64,000 nucleotides of DNA from Amblyomma americanum (Eukaryota > Arthropoda > Arachnida > Ixodida > Ixodidae): assembly GCF_052857255.1 (NCBI RefSeq), contig NW_027526505.1:733089-797088 (forward strand). The letters run 5' to 3'. A model generated the notes under the pieces. That model had not been told where the DNA came from, ran no database searches, and saw only the letters and a program-made list of their open reading frames with translations. How positions within the stretch are numbered: the stretch's first letter is position 1; the number at the start of each line of letters is the position of its first letter. The translations under genes were made by a program, and so were the position numbers. Shown piece after piece: positions 1-13,475 of this stretch.

Positions 1-2860
1 GTAAATTGCTGGATACCGGAGCGTTTAGAGGGGAAAAAGGCGTAGTGATAGATTACAGGCTGTCAATTTGTCTGCACGAACGCATACAGAAAAAAAGGGT
101 GGCTTTGCGATTTCAGAAGTCTACAAATTTCACGAAACAGCCTTACCAACGGCTTAAGTCACAACAAACCGGCGGCCGACAGGTAACTGCGACACAATGT
201 GAATGACGTTGAGAGCTTGCGGCTCTGAACTTATTATGTGCAGCAGTCGCACCCTGCTTGAGCACAGAATGAGAGGCCAGGTATTCAGCGCTCGTTTTTG
301 TGTCCGTCATCTGTTTCGAACTGTTTGAATTATAAGAGCCTTCGCATTCTCTGCTTAGCTAGTCGCACTGATTTCCTCTTATTTCAAAGGTAAATGACCA
401 CAGATGACAAAATAGCATTCCTTGAAAAAGCTCATCAATACCTCGTGAGCCGCAGTTGTATGAATTCGCACGTGGGGGCGCCACATGCACATCGCTTTTA
501 CTCAAGCTTCCGGCTATGAAACCTATGTTTTCAATAAAAGAGACATAGCGATCATGTTATGCTAACCTGTAAGTCTAGCCTGACTTATTATTCCCATTTA
601 ATATCCTTTAAATTCAAGGGGCGAACGCTGAGGTGTTTTAGCCACACTAATATTTAAGGCATTTATGAGAATTGCAGTACACATCATTCAGTTAACTTAT
701 TGGTCTGTATAGTGAACTCTCGACAGAAGTAAACTTCACGGGAATTGGAAATATGTTCGCGTGCACGAGAATTCGAAAAATGATCACGTGGGTAAAAAAA
801 AATTATAATTAACTGCATCGATTGCACAGAACGCAACGTGCAAAAAACTTTAAATGGTGTCCAAGCATAGAAATATGTTTGGACAGTACTTATTTATTTT
901 TAAGAAGCATGCTTTAGAGCATGCTTTGGTTCGAACTGGATATCTAGGCTGATATACATTGCGGTGCAGCCCCGTGTGTCGATGGCGGTACAGGCCGTTT
1001 AAAACGTACTGGTTAGAGCAATTTTCTCCAAAGAGTTTAATGGGAACGCGCTTAGTAGCGCTTATTACATATTTCTATAGCGTTTCACTTCTCAGAGAGC
1101 GCTTAAGTAGCACTGCCTCTCTGTGCCTACTGTCCACATGGTTTAAGACTTTGGGTTTCAACGTGGTCCGATAAGGAAACGTGCTTCTGTCTCAAGCTCA
1201 TGCTATTTGTGACAGTGTATGCACTCCTCAACGGTTTTGTGGCGGCACAAAACTTAGAATGGTACCTAACAAATAAAGAGGGCACAAAATTCTGGTCTTA
1301 TTCCTTTTAATCAGCCATTCTCGCTTTGTGCTAAAATTGAGAGCAACGTTACGATAGTCACGCAGCCACTTGAACACCTCGACTGACAACGCCAACAGTG
1401 AACCGTGTCTAACTTTGTCAAACTGCTTATAAGAACACTCTTCTCTTGATTTCAGTTGATTGCTTTCCTGAAATAATAACTTACTGAAAATTCCTTGAAC
1501 TGAAGTAATTTTAAATGAAGCACTAATGAGAAGTGAGGCAGTTTTTGTAATACTTCATATTTTCCAATCGATTGCCTTCCTTTTATTCCCCCGTCCTCGT
1601 CATTAAATAAAGGGTTATTTCAGCCAAATCCTAGAGTCCCCAGAATCAGAATTGAATTATAATCACTACTGGATAGTTATACCCTACCTTTTTTCACAGT
1701 GTTATCAAGCACTAGATGTATAAGTATCCTGATTCTAGGTGAATTCTCTTTTTATATCACAAGAAGTAAATAAAAGCACCATTAGAACAAAGGTAAGAAA
1801 TTCGCACTTTATTTTTCAACCGTTTATTCAAATAATGACATTGAACAAGTGTAACAGCAGGGTTTCGAATTGGTAGGTAACCTGCCATTTAAACTCTGAA
1901 ATCCATACTATTCATTGATTGAAAAGATGCCTGCTGCCGTGTGCCCTGTGGCCTGCTCTAGCAAACGTTTACCGCGGCACGTTACAATTGAAATAAATCT
2001 TCCTTTATCTGTACCTAAAAAACATTTGCTGCAGCAATGCTTCATGACTTTAACGAAAAAATGTTGGAATAATTACTATGCACAAAAAAGAAATTTTACA
2101 CTTTCTCAAGGGCGTATGTATGAAAACAAGGACAAAATATTTTTCTTTGATGAAAATTGGTTTGCAGCGAACGCCATTAACCTTTTAACAGCCGAAATAT
2201 TGTTACGTGGCGGCCAACTGAGGAATGATACAGGTTGACTGATGGCAATGAAATGATTTAAGGGCCGCTGGCTTAGCAGGAGTTCTCCCAACTACGCCAA
2301 TTCCAGCTTCGTCTCCTTCGTCACACTACCCGGGGCCACCAAACGTATAGGGCGCACACACCAGACACTTCGCCCACGTCGTCTTCACGGAGATTATCCG
2401 CTGCACGACACCCGGTCAAAAAGGCATCGTCTCGGTGTACACCAGTGCAGTGATGGGAAGTTACGATTACGATATCTTTTGGGTGCATGAGGAATTCGTG
2501 CTTTTCCTCGTGCTAGGACACAACATTTGGGGTTGTTTACCTTGTCCTGGTTATTGACTCTAAAGCAAGATCGGTTTTATTGTGTGCAAAACAGACTTTA
2601 TATCATAGTGAACTTTGTGATCTTACGGTCATCGCTCTTTTTATTCAGGAACATTGGTTTGCAGTTTTTGTTTTCTTTATATCTTTTATGGTTTTCTGTT
2701 CCAGCTGTCTCCCCTAATCGGCGTTCATGGGAAGGTGCAATATACCTTTACCCGCTCTACTACGGCCGGGGAGGGGGGGGGGATCATAGGAAAATGAAGG
2801 CTACCATTTCCACCTCATAAGCAACAACTCCAGATAATAATGGCAACGTGATATAACGAT
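1..2860. other. Anonymous AT-rich intergenic DNA
   Basis: I see no supportable gene here. The open frames are short, mostly begin at non-ATG codons and show no recognisable domain. A GC-richer island at about 2240-2450 reads as proline/serine-rich peptides in several frames and may be a fragment of an element, but I cannot identify it. Confidence 0.5.
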
Positions 2861-2869
2861 ACATCATTT

Positions 2870-3350
2870 TCATCAGCCTGCTACCCCACCGCAAGACAAA
2901 AAACCTCTAGAATTCCGAAGAGTTCTGTACCACCCCAGCAGTAGCCACCATATTCCCGAGAGCTTCATAATTCATCTGCCCACCCCATTCTTTGCTATGT
3001 TCCGCTGCGTTGACTTTCTCTTGGAATTCATTTCTTCACACAAAATGATCATTGGCTACCAGTTTAAATTGAGTACATATCCTACAGATGCCCATTTTCT
3101 CTACATGATTTGTGCTGGGATATCATTCACTCGTGCTCTTTCTTAACGCAAACTGCTCTCTCCCTGTTCCTATACAACTCCCTCCGACCTTGTCTCTACC
3201 CTGTCATTTTTTCTTTCCATCGCTCGCCGCTTTTTATGCATTTAAATTTTAAGCCCCTTCGTTAGCATCAAAACACTTCCCCGATAGGTGAGATCTGCAA
3301 AGGCACAACTCTTATACACGTTCCACTTGTCGTATTTTGTTAGATGATAT
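2870..3350 (-). mobile_element. Decayed RTE-like non-LTR retrotransposon 3' remnant
   Basis: Read on the minus strand, the segment follows the layout of the 3' coding end of RTE-like elements common in tick genomes. The recognisable phrases are the conserved 3' terminus around 2870-2885, a stretch around 2985 matching the coding sequence for the tail near the 3' end, one around 3210-3230, and one near 3290-3330 that would correspond to a connection-domain segment. No open frame survives and all frames are interrupted. It resembles the fragment at 6840-7390, which begins the same way. Assignment is by memory of the family, not by alignment, so it is tentative. Confidence 0.4.
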
Positions 3351-3559
3351 GAAGCACATGTGTGTCTGCAATATCAATTCCGCCTATTGTTATGCCCGTT
3401 GCTACTTCTCTTTCATGTTTTGCGTCTGCCGACACCACCTGCCATGAAATGCATTCTCTCTTTCTGATACCACGCTGCCTCTGGGAAGGGTTGCCGTCCC
3501 ATGCCTTCCGGATTTACTGCAGTTTCCTACATAGCCATTATTACTTTGATAACAATTCT

Positions 3560-6500
3560 GACAATTGTCTTTTTAATTTTTAGTTTCACAAAAACGCAAC
3601 TTTGCTCCTCTCCAGTTTCTAGCATGATAATTTTGAAGAGGCTCTTTAGGATCTAAATTAAATGAAGGCAACAGCCGTTGAAACAAAAGCAAGAGAGCAT
3701 AGGGCAATGTGGACTTTTTTAAATGCTGTTCATTCGGGTGACATGAAAATTTATTGGAAGTCAGAAGAAATAACCAGCCGCAAGTGTGATCCGCAGTTGC
3801 GATCTCCGCATGCTGCGTACGGGTCTCTCACAACTTAGCTATTGTCACAGCTGCCTTCCGACCCCCCCCCCCCCCCCCTTCTTTACTTCGGAGCATATTT
3901 TTGTTATGTATAGCTAAACGTTGAGGGTGTCCTCCAAGGTCACCCATCGAATTTAGCCGTAATCGTGATACGCTCTGCGGTTTGCCCCAGGAGCCAAGTA
4001 GAATTTAATATGAACGGGTGCACGAAAGAGTGATATCATCAGAGAATGCACAGAGCCTTGGTGCTAATTGAAATACAACGAATATGTCATGCCCTAAATT
4101 TTGGCTTTACACTAAGTGGTTGATTTCGAGTTTTCTCGTTATGTATCCTTTCAAACCATGTGAATAAACTAATGAAGTTATCTTCTCAAGCAGACTTTGC
4201 ACTTTATCTGAGTAATTCATTCGGAGGACATTTCACATTATCGGGCATGCATGCAAGCAAACGAAGTATATCCTGCAGGACGGAAGCATATGCTACGCAT
4301 GAGGACCTCACTGGAAACGACATAGTTCAAAAAAAATTTCGATCACGAATCATAATTTCAGTCTTCAGTTAGATGTTTAACTCCTGCCCTTGAGCCTAAA
4401 ATTTTTATGTTCGAAGCTGTCTTGAAGGTGTTATGAAAAAGGAGCATCAAGCAGCGAAAATTATTGTTCACCACAGCACTGAATAAAAGTGTTCATAAAA
4501 AAACACGCTATAGGTCTAAAAGGAGTACACGCAAAATACATATACAGTGCGACAAAGCGCATTACGTGCACAACCATTTGCAAAATGTTCCTTCAGCAGT
4601 CATATTCCTTTATACCTGATATCATCAAACTTGACCCAAATGAAACGTCACAATACACCGCAGGTAAATTAGCAACATCTGGCTTATCCGGCATGCAGTT
4701 GAAGTTAGAATAAATCGGTAACTGACCTCAATCTTGATCAGGGACTCTTATGAGAAAGTCTATCTCCTTTTCCACGCATAATTCATAGCGATCAAAAAGG
4801 TGACAAGTTGAAGTATGAATTAAGGGTAAATGATTGACGGAACCTTTTCGTGCATACAAAACCTATTCGTGTGAAAACAATTTCAAAACATTGGGGTGTT
4901 GACGAAGGCGGAACTTAATTTCGTGTTGTTTTACTCAAGTGAGCATGACAATAATTCCGCGACATAAGCTTTGTAGCTCTTTTTATAATGATTTCAATAT
5001 TGTTAACGAAGCCTTCGCTGAAGACACGTGGCTTATTAGGAGATTCTGGAATGGAATCGCGCAGGAGCAAGTTAACAACATGTGAAGGCTTTTAGAACAA
5101 AGATGTTTGCGTCACTTGGCCTGCATAACCAAGACATACATCGACAATATTTGTGTTACTTTTTACGTTATGCTTTAAAGATACCATCCGAGAGTCTTTA
5201 AATATACAGCCATCCATCAACGAGTTTCAGTTCTATTCAAATTTAAATATCTGCAGTAATGATCATAGAAGTCATTTTATTACATTATGAAAATTTTTTC
5301 GCACAATTATTGGGAATAAATGCGCTTAGCATAAAATACTCCTATTATCACGGTAACTGAGCTAGAACCCTTTAGGATCGCGCTGCACTAAAATGATTTC
5401 GAAAATATTGTCGAAAAAATTCACTTAAAATTTTTAACGTCATGCTAATTTATACAAGCCCATTATGGCCGCTTCTACAAACAATAATGCAATATATGAG
5501 TGCCTTCGAAGGCGATAAGAATTGAAATTAAAACCCGTTCGCGGACTCTCTCGTCAAAACCGAACTCCTTGCCCATTACGCTGCTGTCGTAAGTGTGTGC
5601 CAGCATGGCAGACGGCATTTTTTAAGTTCGTAATCCTCATAGAATAGTGAATGGCGAATGATGCCCTGTCGTTTACTTCTTGTTCTAACTCTTTCTCGCT
5701 GCACCGTTCTTCTTCGTGCAATAAAAAATATATTTAATTTCTTGCCCTAGTGCATTTTCTTCTCTGCCTGGTAATCGGGTACTGTGTCATTCATTTATAG
5801 TTCACATCATCCGTTTCTTTTCTATTTTAATGCGCACGTCAGCGCGCCATTGCTGCAGAGAGCTATTGACGCGTTCGTTGAACCCACGTTCCAATACTGG
5901 TGATGAGGCTCCAAGCATAATTTTGTGCACCATGATGCGCCATCAAAAGGCGGCAAAAGACCGGAAGCGCCACCATGAATTAACCGGTAAACAAACAGTA
6001 GGTAAAAAGTCGAGATGGGCACATCAAGCCGACATGTGGCGTACAGCGTGCCCCAAAGGTATTAAGGAGACGTAATTTTATCTCGAGCCGACTTCTGTCC
6101 CTGATGGATCGGAGAATTCATTTCGGATAGGGCATGGCAGTTTGAACCCTGGAGAAATTGCTTAGGGGCGGCGTCAATAGCTCTGCTGAATGAAAACGCT
6201 CAAAAGCGCTTTGGGGCTACCACGCATTCCAGGCGCTATGGCACATGGCTGTCAGAGCCATTTAAGGAAGAACAGATAAGACATTTTATGGGAATCGGCC
6301 CTATGATTATTGACCTTGTACCGCTGTCGCTGAGAACCTGCTGGTTGATTCTTCTAGACATTGGTGATTTAATAATAAAAATTTTGATGGAACTTAATCA
6401 CGCTAAATAGCTAAGATGTGAGCACTTTTCTGGCACTGCATTTTGGCTTGATAGGCGATAAGCACACTCCGAGAATAAATGTAAATTTTCAACCCCTCTT

Positions 6501-6840
6501 TACCATTTCATCGAAGCGTTTCAATGCGGCGTTTCGTCTGAAAAACGAGAGGTCAGCAGCAAGCACTTAGTAGCTATCAAAAAACACGCCAGCATAGGAA
6601 ATTCTACAGGTAATGAACAAGTGGATACATTCTGACCAAGCCAAAACACATTCAAATCTATTGATCTCAATATTTATTGTGGAGCTGAGGCGACGCTAAG
6701 AGGTCGCCGTGGCCAGATTTATTCAAATCCATCTATCTTCCCCTTCAATGATTCATTTGCCTCATGATCCCCCTCCCCCCTGTCAGATAAAGTCACGGGT
6801 AAGCGCTACGCAGCACTGAGATGGACATGGCTTCTCAACT
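3560..6840. other. Anonymous AT-rich intergenic DNA
   Basis: No supportable gene. A 19-base poly-C run sits at about 3861-3879. Open frames are below about 80 codons and have no recognisable motifs. Confidence 0.5.
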
Positions 6841-7390
6841 ACCATGCCTAATTACATAATCATCTCCAGCAGCCTGACTATGCGCGCTCCAGGCGAAAGG
6901 CCGCCCCCATGTCCCTCCAAAAAACCATGTCGAGAGCCAGCAGCGGCCAAGTCATTTATGCAAACTTCCTCATCTTATCCGCCCACCTAACCGTCCCCCG
7001 CTCCCTGCTATGCTTGCGTTTTGTTCGAACCCCATTCGTTCTCCTAAAGATGTTAGGTAATCTTGTCTTTGCATTACGTGTCCTTTTCCTATTTCTCCTT
7101 GAATTTTCCTGCGATTTCATTACCTAGCACTTGTTCCCTGACCCACTCTGCCCTCTGCCTCAGTCTTGACGTTACACATTGGGTTATTGTGTCCATTTCA
7201 CGCCCCGTTATCTTCAATTTAAGATGGAACATTTTCTGACTACCACATTTCCGCCCCATACGTGAAGACAGGTTAGATCCAGCCGTTATATATTTTTATG
7301 TCGCGCGATACCAGTAAACTCTCATTGATGGTCTGAGAGCACGTGCCAAATGCGCTCCGCACCATTCTTATATTGCCAATGATATCAGAC
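6840..7390 (-). mobile_element. RTE-like retrotransposon 3' remnant
   Basis: On the minus strand this decodes, with stops, as the C-terminal part of an RTE-type reverse transcriptase polyprotein. Recognisable pieces in order are SLLVSRDIKIYN, then PVFTYGAEMW, then RAEWVREQ, matching the family pattern of a processed thumb/connection region followed by the conserved T-Y-G-A-E-x-W and W-V-R-E-Q blocks. The element's 3' end lies near 6845-6870. Several stops and frameshifts show it is dead. It joins an oppositely oriented RT segment at about 7390-7400. Confidence 0.6.
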
Positions 7391-7394
7391 GGGT

Positions 7395-7520
7395 ATTCTG
7401 GGGCTTCGATTGGGAACAGCTGGGGATAAGATTGAATGGAAATTATCTTAACCTGCGATTCGCTGATGAAGTTGCCTTGCTAAGTCCCTCATGAGACCAA
7501 CTGCAAAGGAAAGTCGGAGC
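7395..7520 (+). mobile_element. RTE-like RT fragment, inverted relative to its 3' part
   Basis: The plus strand encodes WEQLGIRLNGNYLNLRFADE followed directly by VALLS, the RT catalytic region of an RTE-like element with the usual F-A-D-D changed to F-A-D-E. A TGA stop follows soon after. Its orientation is opposite to the adjacent 3' fragment at 6840-7390, so the two together look like a single element with an inverted 5' portion. Up to about 7640 the sequence may continue in the same element but is too decayed to say. Confidence 0.6.
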
Positions 7521-7984
7521 CGAATGGTGTGTCTAAAAAATTATATTCTCAGGAAGTGGTGACTGCAGTCCGAAGAGCAGCAAGACTGCGAAAATGGTGT
7601 CTAAACAAAACTCTTTATGGACTGCACCTACTATGGACTGAGTGACTCGGCGGTGGCGTAGCAACAAGCGTGCTCAGCAATCGTCGAACAGAGTGCCCGT
7701 CGCTGTCGGTTGTGCTCAAGTTAAAGCTGATAGCGAAGTTTCGGGATAAAGCGTGCAAAGTTACTAAAACGTAGAATTAGCTCTGCCTAGTTTCGATCAA
7801 ACGAAATAAATCTGGTCGCGTTTTCCATCACAAATAAAGCGATAAAGCAGCGAAGTGGCCGATTTGAAGAATGAACAAACACTACAAAGATTCGCAGCAT
7901 TACTCCTCTCTCAAAGAAGCATCGACCCGATGCATTAAAACAAATAATGCGACTAGCAACAAATAAAACCGATCGTACGTGCGA

Positions 7985-9118
7985 AGATAAACTAAGAGTG
8001 TGAAAATGCAGAGGCCTTTTGCGCGCATAATAGGGCTTCAGACGGACGACATGAACAACTTCTGGTCACAAGCAGCGTCGCTGGGATAAAGTCATTGCGT
8101 TAGGGATGACTTCATAACGCAGTTCACCTAGCCGACGAAGAACCTTGCACGGGCCGAAATAGCGGCGCAAAAGCTTTTCACTCAATCTACAGCGGCGAAC
8201 GGGCGGCCGAACATAAACTTGGTCTCCTGACTTGTATTCCACACTGCGTCTTCGTAGGTTGTAACGTCTGGCGTCGGTCCGTTGCATGTCTTTGTTCCGT
8301 AATCGGGCAAGCCTTCGAGCTGCTTCTGCGCGTTGAAGGTAGACGGCGACGTTGACGTTTTCTTCTTCGATATCGTTGGGAAGCATGGCGTCTAGCGTGG
8401 TCGTTGCCTCTCTGCCAAGGACTAGCCTAAAAGGCGTCATGTGGGTGGTCTCCTGCACTGCGGTGTTGTAGGCGAAGGCCACATAAGGCAGGATGGAGTC
8501 CCAGGTATTGTGTTTGGCACCGACATACATGGCAAGCATATCGGCGATGGTTTTGTTCAGACGCTCGGTCAGCCCGTTGGTTTGTGGATGGTATGCAGTT
8601 GTCCTCCGGTGGCTGGTTTGGCTGTAACGCAGGATGGCTTGCGTTAGTTTCGGCCTGAGTGCTCTTGCTCTGTCAGTGAAGAGCACATCTGGGCCGCCGT
8701 GTCGGAGAAAATTGCACTCCATGAAATATTTGGTGGCTTGTGCTGCTGTTCCGTTAGATAGGGCAAACGCCTCGGCGTAGCGGGTCAGGTAGTCTGTCGC
8801 TATGATGATCCACTTAATTCCAGACGTTGACTTTGGGAAGGGGCGTAGGAAGTTCATGCCGATCTGCTGAACTTGCCTTGAGGTGGGTTCAATGGGGTTC
8901 AGAAATCCTGCTGGTTGGGTGGAAGGGATCTTTCGTCGCTGACAATCTCGGCAAGTTTTCACATAATGTGCGACATCGGCAGACAGTCGGGGCCAGTAAT
9001 ACTTGTCTTGAAGCCGGCGGAGGGTACGAGTAAACCCAATATGTTCAGCTGTCAGCTCGTCTTGTGAAGCCTGTGGAAGTACATTGCCTATTGAGATAGT
9101 AACAAGGCGGGTAAATAT
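7985..9118 (-). mobile_element. Gypsy (Ty3-like) LTR retrotransposon fragment: integrase region
   Basis: This fragment covers the end of pol only. The minus strand stays open from about 9118, upstream of the integrase ORF, and supplies the zinc-binding histidine side (AEHIGFTRTL) and then HYVKTCRDCQ. At the other end the typical family tail HVVRLKPYYAR appears in a shifted frame near 7990-8040. No LTR, RT or gag is visible on either side, so both ends are truncated. It belongs to the same broad gypsy group as the decayed element at 54.3-59.7 kb, judging by the shared FAYNTA-QETT motif. Confidence 0.85.
8066..8962 (-). pseudogene. Gypsy integrase (partial, long open frame)
   Basis: This protein would insert retrotransposon cDNA into nuclear DNA. 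The 298-codon frame opens inside the HHCC zinc finger (KTCRDCQRRK supplies the two cysteines). The RNase H-fold core follows: the first catalytic Asp of the usual G-x-D block reads as GMNF here (D replaced by N, about residue 37), FTDRARAL carries the second Asp, and the third position is in HPQTNGLTERLN with the catalytic Glu present. The C-terminal part contains YNLRRRSVEYKSGDQVYV and RYFGPCKVLRR, the usual GPY/F-type module. The frame is uninterrupted for nearly 300 codons, but it lacks the rest of pol and the loss of the first Asp suggests an inactive enzyme. Confidence 0.85.
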
Positions 9119-11784
9119 GTGTCACCCTGTGTTCTAAGCCTATTCGCGCATGTGAAGTTTATATATTTGATTTTTACCCGAGGCTTCCACCCCAGACAAG
9201 ATGGTTTTTTCCTCATCGAGGCACTTAGTGTTAGCCCACAAAAAGGCTGTCCTCAGGAACACCGGTGCGTTGCAGACGTACAACAATATTCACTTCCTCT
9301 TAGCACATAGATATCAACTCAGGCTAGCCTGCAGTCAAACCGTGTCCAAACTCAACACCCGTATTATGAATGCGCCTTGGAGACAGTGGAATCATTGCTC
9401 TTCAACAACAGTGAGCACAGATCTGACGAGTCTGTTCTATTTTCTGCATTTCTGCAGCTACTCTGTGGCGCCTCTGGGGAAAGTGCGAGTTTGGCCGACA
9501 ACTGCATTCACTGCACCGCGACCGAGTAGTACGCGGAATCTGAGAGGAAACGCTTCAGTGTCGCCTCTTGTGGGTGCCTGATTTGAGCTGCATGAATTCA
9601 TCGACGCTTGAAATTCTTCCGAGACCGCTGCATCTAAGAAACTTGTGATGATAAAAGACAAAATCGACACATAATTAGCTACCAAATAAAACCGCATTGC
9701 TTGAGTTTCGCCTACCAGAAACAAATGCAAAACTGTTTCCGTTAATTGCCACAGACCTCACGCACCCAGTACGTGCTAGTTTTCGAGCGAAAAATGTCTT
9801 GGGGCTGGGGCAAAGAACTCATCGTTAAAGCCTGCCGAAAGAAGGCTGCTACCGAAAAAACAGCAGTATGAGCACAAGTTCTGGAGAATACATTCGAACG
9901 TCGCATAAGAATTTGATCAGGGAAAAAGTTGTACGAAAGCAATCTAGAATGGAGCAAAAGGAATGTCCGCTCAACATTTACACCATCTCAAAAGAATGTT
10001 GGCAATCCTTAGTTCATTGTTTAAATGCCCTGGCTATTTTTGTTCCAGGTAATTCTATTTACATTTCTACGTTAGGAATATGACACGCCAGAGAAAACTG
10101 CATGTGGCAATATATGGCCATATATGGCCATAGAAGCGGATTTGGTCACTCTCTACTTCAGATTCATAGACCATTGGAAGCCATCATACAAATGCTAGCT
10201 CAGTGATGTTACGGTTATGCGATGCGCCACGGTCCCGCAAGGTGGCTATTTCAAACGAAGCTATCGGTGGAGTATATGAGACCCAGGTTGCACGGTCGGA
10301 GCAACCTCTCGCGACTAATCATTACTTTGAAGGCCACCTGTGATAGTGGCACAGGTTGTAATGATGTCACAGGATTCGCACCCCGTAACGCGTTACATGT
10401 ACTGTTGTCGCCATTACAGCTTTGCCATTGTATCGCCATTGTATGGGGGTTTGTTCGGTGTACTGGGAACCCGACTAAAGGAATATCACTACGTTTCAGA
10501 GCCCTTTACAAGCCCTCATCTGTCAGCGAGCGCTTTGGTGACAATTCCCTCGGTTATTTCAAGAGTGACTGGAAAAAAATTTGTGGTCTCTCAATGCCCC
10601 ATTAGACTGCACATGCTACCTTTCCGAAGCTTATTAAAGCACGTGATTTTCTGCTCCTACATCGCGGAACGCTTGACACTGCATTGGACATGCTGCGTGA
10701 ATAAATTTCATCTCAGTCAATAAAGTGTTCACATCGACCAGGACAGTCATGCTAGTAATCTAGGAGAACAGAAGCCTCTTCTTCTGGAGAGATTAGAAGA
10801 GCATAGTTAATCAAGCAAATCAGTGTGACACCTCCCCACTAACGACAGTTAATGGCTGTTCGCTAACAGCTGATGCTATTCTTTCTCGACCTCAGAAAAG
10901 CTAGTCAAGAGCTTGCGGGCGATGAAGCAACAGCTTTGCTGCTCACTGTAAACATATAACGGGGTATTTTCAAAGTACCAAAACTCTGCTTTGTTGTGCC
11001 ATCCATGCGCGCTTTATTCCAGAGGTACCTAGAACAACTGGTGGCAGATTTTCCAAAGCCACAAAAATGATGTCATTTTGGAAACGCTAGAGGCTGAATA
11101 GCTGCAGTGAACTTCAGTTCCGCATTGGTTAGGATCCGAGACGAAGCTTCTCGTTTAAACTCAGACAGTTGTACCTGTGGGGCTGCATAAATCACATTCC
11201 TCTTCCACTGACTGACAGAATCGGAGACACAAAAAGAAGAGAAAAGTGAAGCTTTCACGACCATCCAGAAAGAAACAAGAAGTTGCAGTTCCAATGTTTA
11301 ATTGCAGGGCTCAAATATTACAGCAGGTTGTTGCACGGAGATAATGCTACCATGAAAAATTTCTTCTTTTTCTCAGGAAAGCGGCAGACCGGAGAGGATG
11401 GATGAAGACGCAGTACGCTTCCGAAAAGTGAAACACATAAACCAGTATTCAGCAGTTCTTACGCACTCAGACCTTCACAAGCCGTTGAAACGTCAAGTCA
11501 CGGTCTGGAGTTTGTTTATACCCATCGGAAACAATATGACTGACAGGCAGCTGTGGTATTCGCCAAGAAATATATTACTATTAGCGCAACTACTAGAATA
11601 TATATCGAGAACCTCTAGCTTTGTTTGCGGGAGTTAAGATGTGCAACCATTGCCTTTCCGGTCAAAAACTAAAAAAAATTCACTGATCCAAAACGCTTAG
11701 TTTGTATGTTGCACTACAGCAAGCCGATGCCAGTACTCCTATCAGAAAACGTCTTGTTGGGTTAGTTGGGAATTGATCATTGTA
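9119..11784. other. Anonymous intergenic DNA
   Basis: No domain is recognisable in any frame. A short tandem of a 10-base ATATATGGCC-type unit sits at about 10105-10132. Open frames such as 9201-9581 and 10222-10723 have no motif support and overlap each other in different frames. Confidence 0.45.
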
Positions 11785-11896
11785 GTTAAAGGCGTCAAAA
11801 CCACACACACACGCACGAGAGAAGAGAACGGGACAGAGGCGCTCTGTCCCGTTCTCTTCTTTCGTGCGTGTGTGCGTGTGGTTTTGGCGCCTTTTA
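11785..11896. repeat. Long near-perfect foldback (hairpin) with GCG loop
   Basis: Left arm 11785-11838 and right arm 11842-11896 are reverse complements over about 54 bases with only a few mismatches and one single-base gap. The loop is GCG at 11839-11841. The arms contain a CA-rich stretch followed by a purine-rich stretch. The apex contains GGCGCTCT, which also occurs in the loop of the foldback at 28311-28416. It may be a miniature foldback transposon; a transcript across it would fold into a hairpin RNA. The function is unknown. Confidence 0.85.
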
Positions 11897-13233
11897 AGTC
11901 CTATAAGACCGCATGCTCCGCTGTAGTTTGCTTCTTTTGCAAAATCACCATGAACTTGTTTACAGACCGTCCAAAGATATGGCTAATGCAAACTCTCTCA
12001 GTATACTTCCACTTCCGGCAGACACTGTTGACATGCCGTCCTTGCTTGAAGTTCTGTTGTTAGAGGTTCTGCCAGAGAAACCGTCGATTCTGCGCAAGTA
12101 GCATCTGCCACACAAAAGGCTCCGGTTTTCTCTCGTCGGTTGGGTTGTATAAGACATGGATGCATTGAACACAAGCAAATTGAAGTTTGCCAGTGTTATT
12201 GGCAAAAAAGCGAGAAACATGCACATCAGAAGGGCGCCCTAAAGGGCATGGAAGCGTTTAAAAGATAATCGCATTAAATAGGGAGAAGATCAAAGTGCTG
12301 TGGTAATAATCTGAATCAGTTCCAGAACAGTTGGTCCTAATGCCGTAGATTTTTGTTCGCATGAAATGAGATTTCGCATATAAAAAGTGTGCAAGCTAAC
12401 ACAACCAGCACTGAATTGACATCTGGAAGGTATGCATATCTTAGCACGTGGAGAGACAGCTGCGCGGTGAAGAATGCTCCGTAGGGCGCAAAGTCGGCGC
12501 CTCTCTACCATCTGCGGCGTGAACATCAAGTATTAACTCTCTATAGGCCAGTCTACGGCGGCTGCATTCCGAAATATCTAAGCACAGACGACAGAGCGCA
12601 ATATAGTGCAAAGCGTTTAATGCTAACAGTGGAGAAATTCGCACAATAGGTAGAGAAATCGGAACTCGGAATAACTATGAAAAGATTTGAGAATTGAAAG
12701 ACGCTTCACTTTTTCAGAAACAGCGCCTGCGCCGAGTTCCGTACCGCACTCCTCATCTCTTAGCTGTGAAAAAACATTCAAGGCCATTCTTGGTCGCATT
12801 CAAGAGACGTTAGTGCGGAAGAACGCTTAGTTTGCTCCGGGTTAGCAACCAAGTCTCAAACACATAGCAGCTGATTTCCTGATTACATTCAAGCAAATGA
12901 GTCGCATTTAACTCGCGCAGCAGCTGAGGAAGGCGCAGAGTTTATCCGATTAAAAGGGCGCTGCTGGCTAGGGCAGCCTTATTTGGATACCTCTCGGAGA
13001 AGCTTTCGTCATCCTGTTGACTTATCTGTAAGGACTGGGACGATGTATTGCTGCTAACAAGTTGCACAGCAACATCGCGCTGTATTGTTTTCAAGGGCCC
13101 GCTAGTCGTCCAGTTGGTGCAAGGCAACTCACTACGACCCATGAAATTTTAGAGCTTTATCTGTCACTCTATATCCAGGTTTTTATTTGCTTTCAGTTTT
13201 CTTGTACAAACCGTGGTGTTCATCTCTTAACTG
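11897..13233. other. Anonymous intergenic DNA
   Basis: No supportable gene or RNA. Short overlapping open frames show no domain. The segment ends at the candidate target duplication of the retrotransposon that starts near 13242. Confidence 0.45.
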
Positions 13234-13241
13234 TAGTTCTT
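13234..13241 (+). repeat. Candidate 5' target-site duplication
   Basis: TAGTTCTT here is repeated at 18461-18468 immediately after the poly-A tail of the retrotransposon. An exact octamer next to both proposed ends is unlikely by chance within the roughly 150-base search space, but 8 bases is short. Confidence 0.55.
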
Positions 13242-13475
13242 AACTGTGGGTGGATACGTGTCTGCTTCTAGGTCTGTGTTTTCGCTTTTCGCTGTCTTCT
13301 CGTGTGTGGCGTGGGTCGGACAGTGCCCTCCGTGCGACCGAATGCTGACGACGCCCCTACGGAGAAATTCCCGGCACGGCGGGCGCATTCTCAAGTGAGA
13401 AAACCCAACCGGAACCCTCAGGGGCAAGCTAGGCTTAGCTCGGCGCTGCCGAGCGAGGCCGCGCTACGCGTCTGC

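Noticed and set aside
13062..13271. Small open frame before the non-LTR element
   Set aside because: It spans the candidate insertion boundary, starts without a good context and shows no domain.
13302..13475. GTG start extending ORF1 upstream
   Set aside because: Eukaryotic ORF1 translation is expected to start at ATG; the first in-frame ATG is 13476. The frame happens to be open from 13272.
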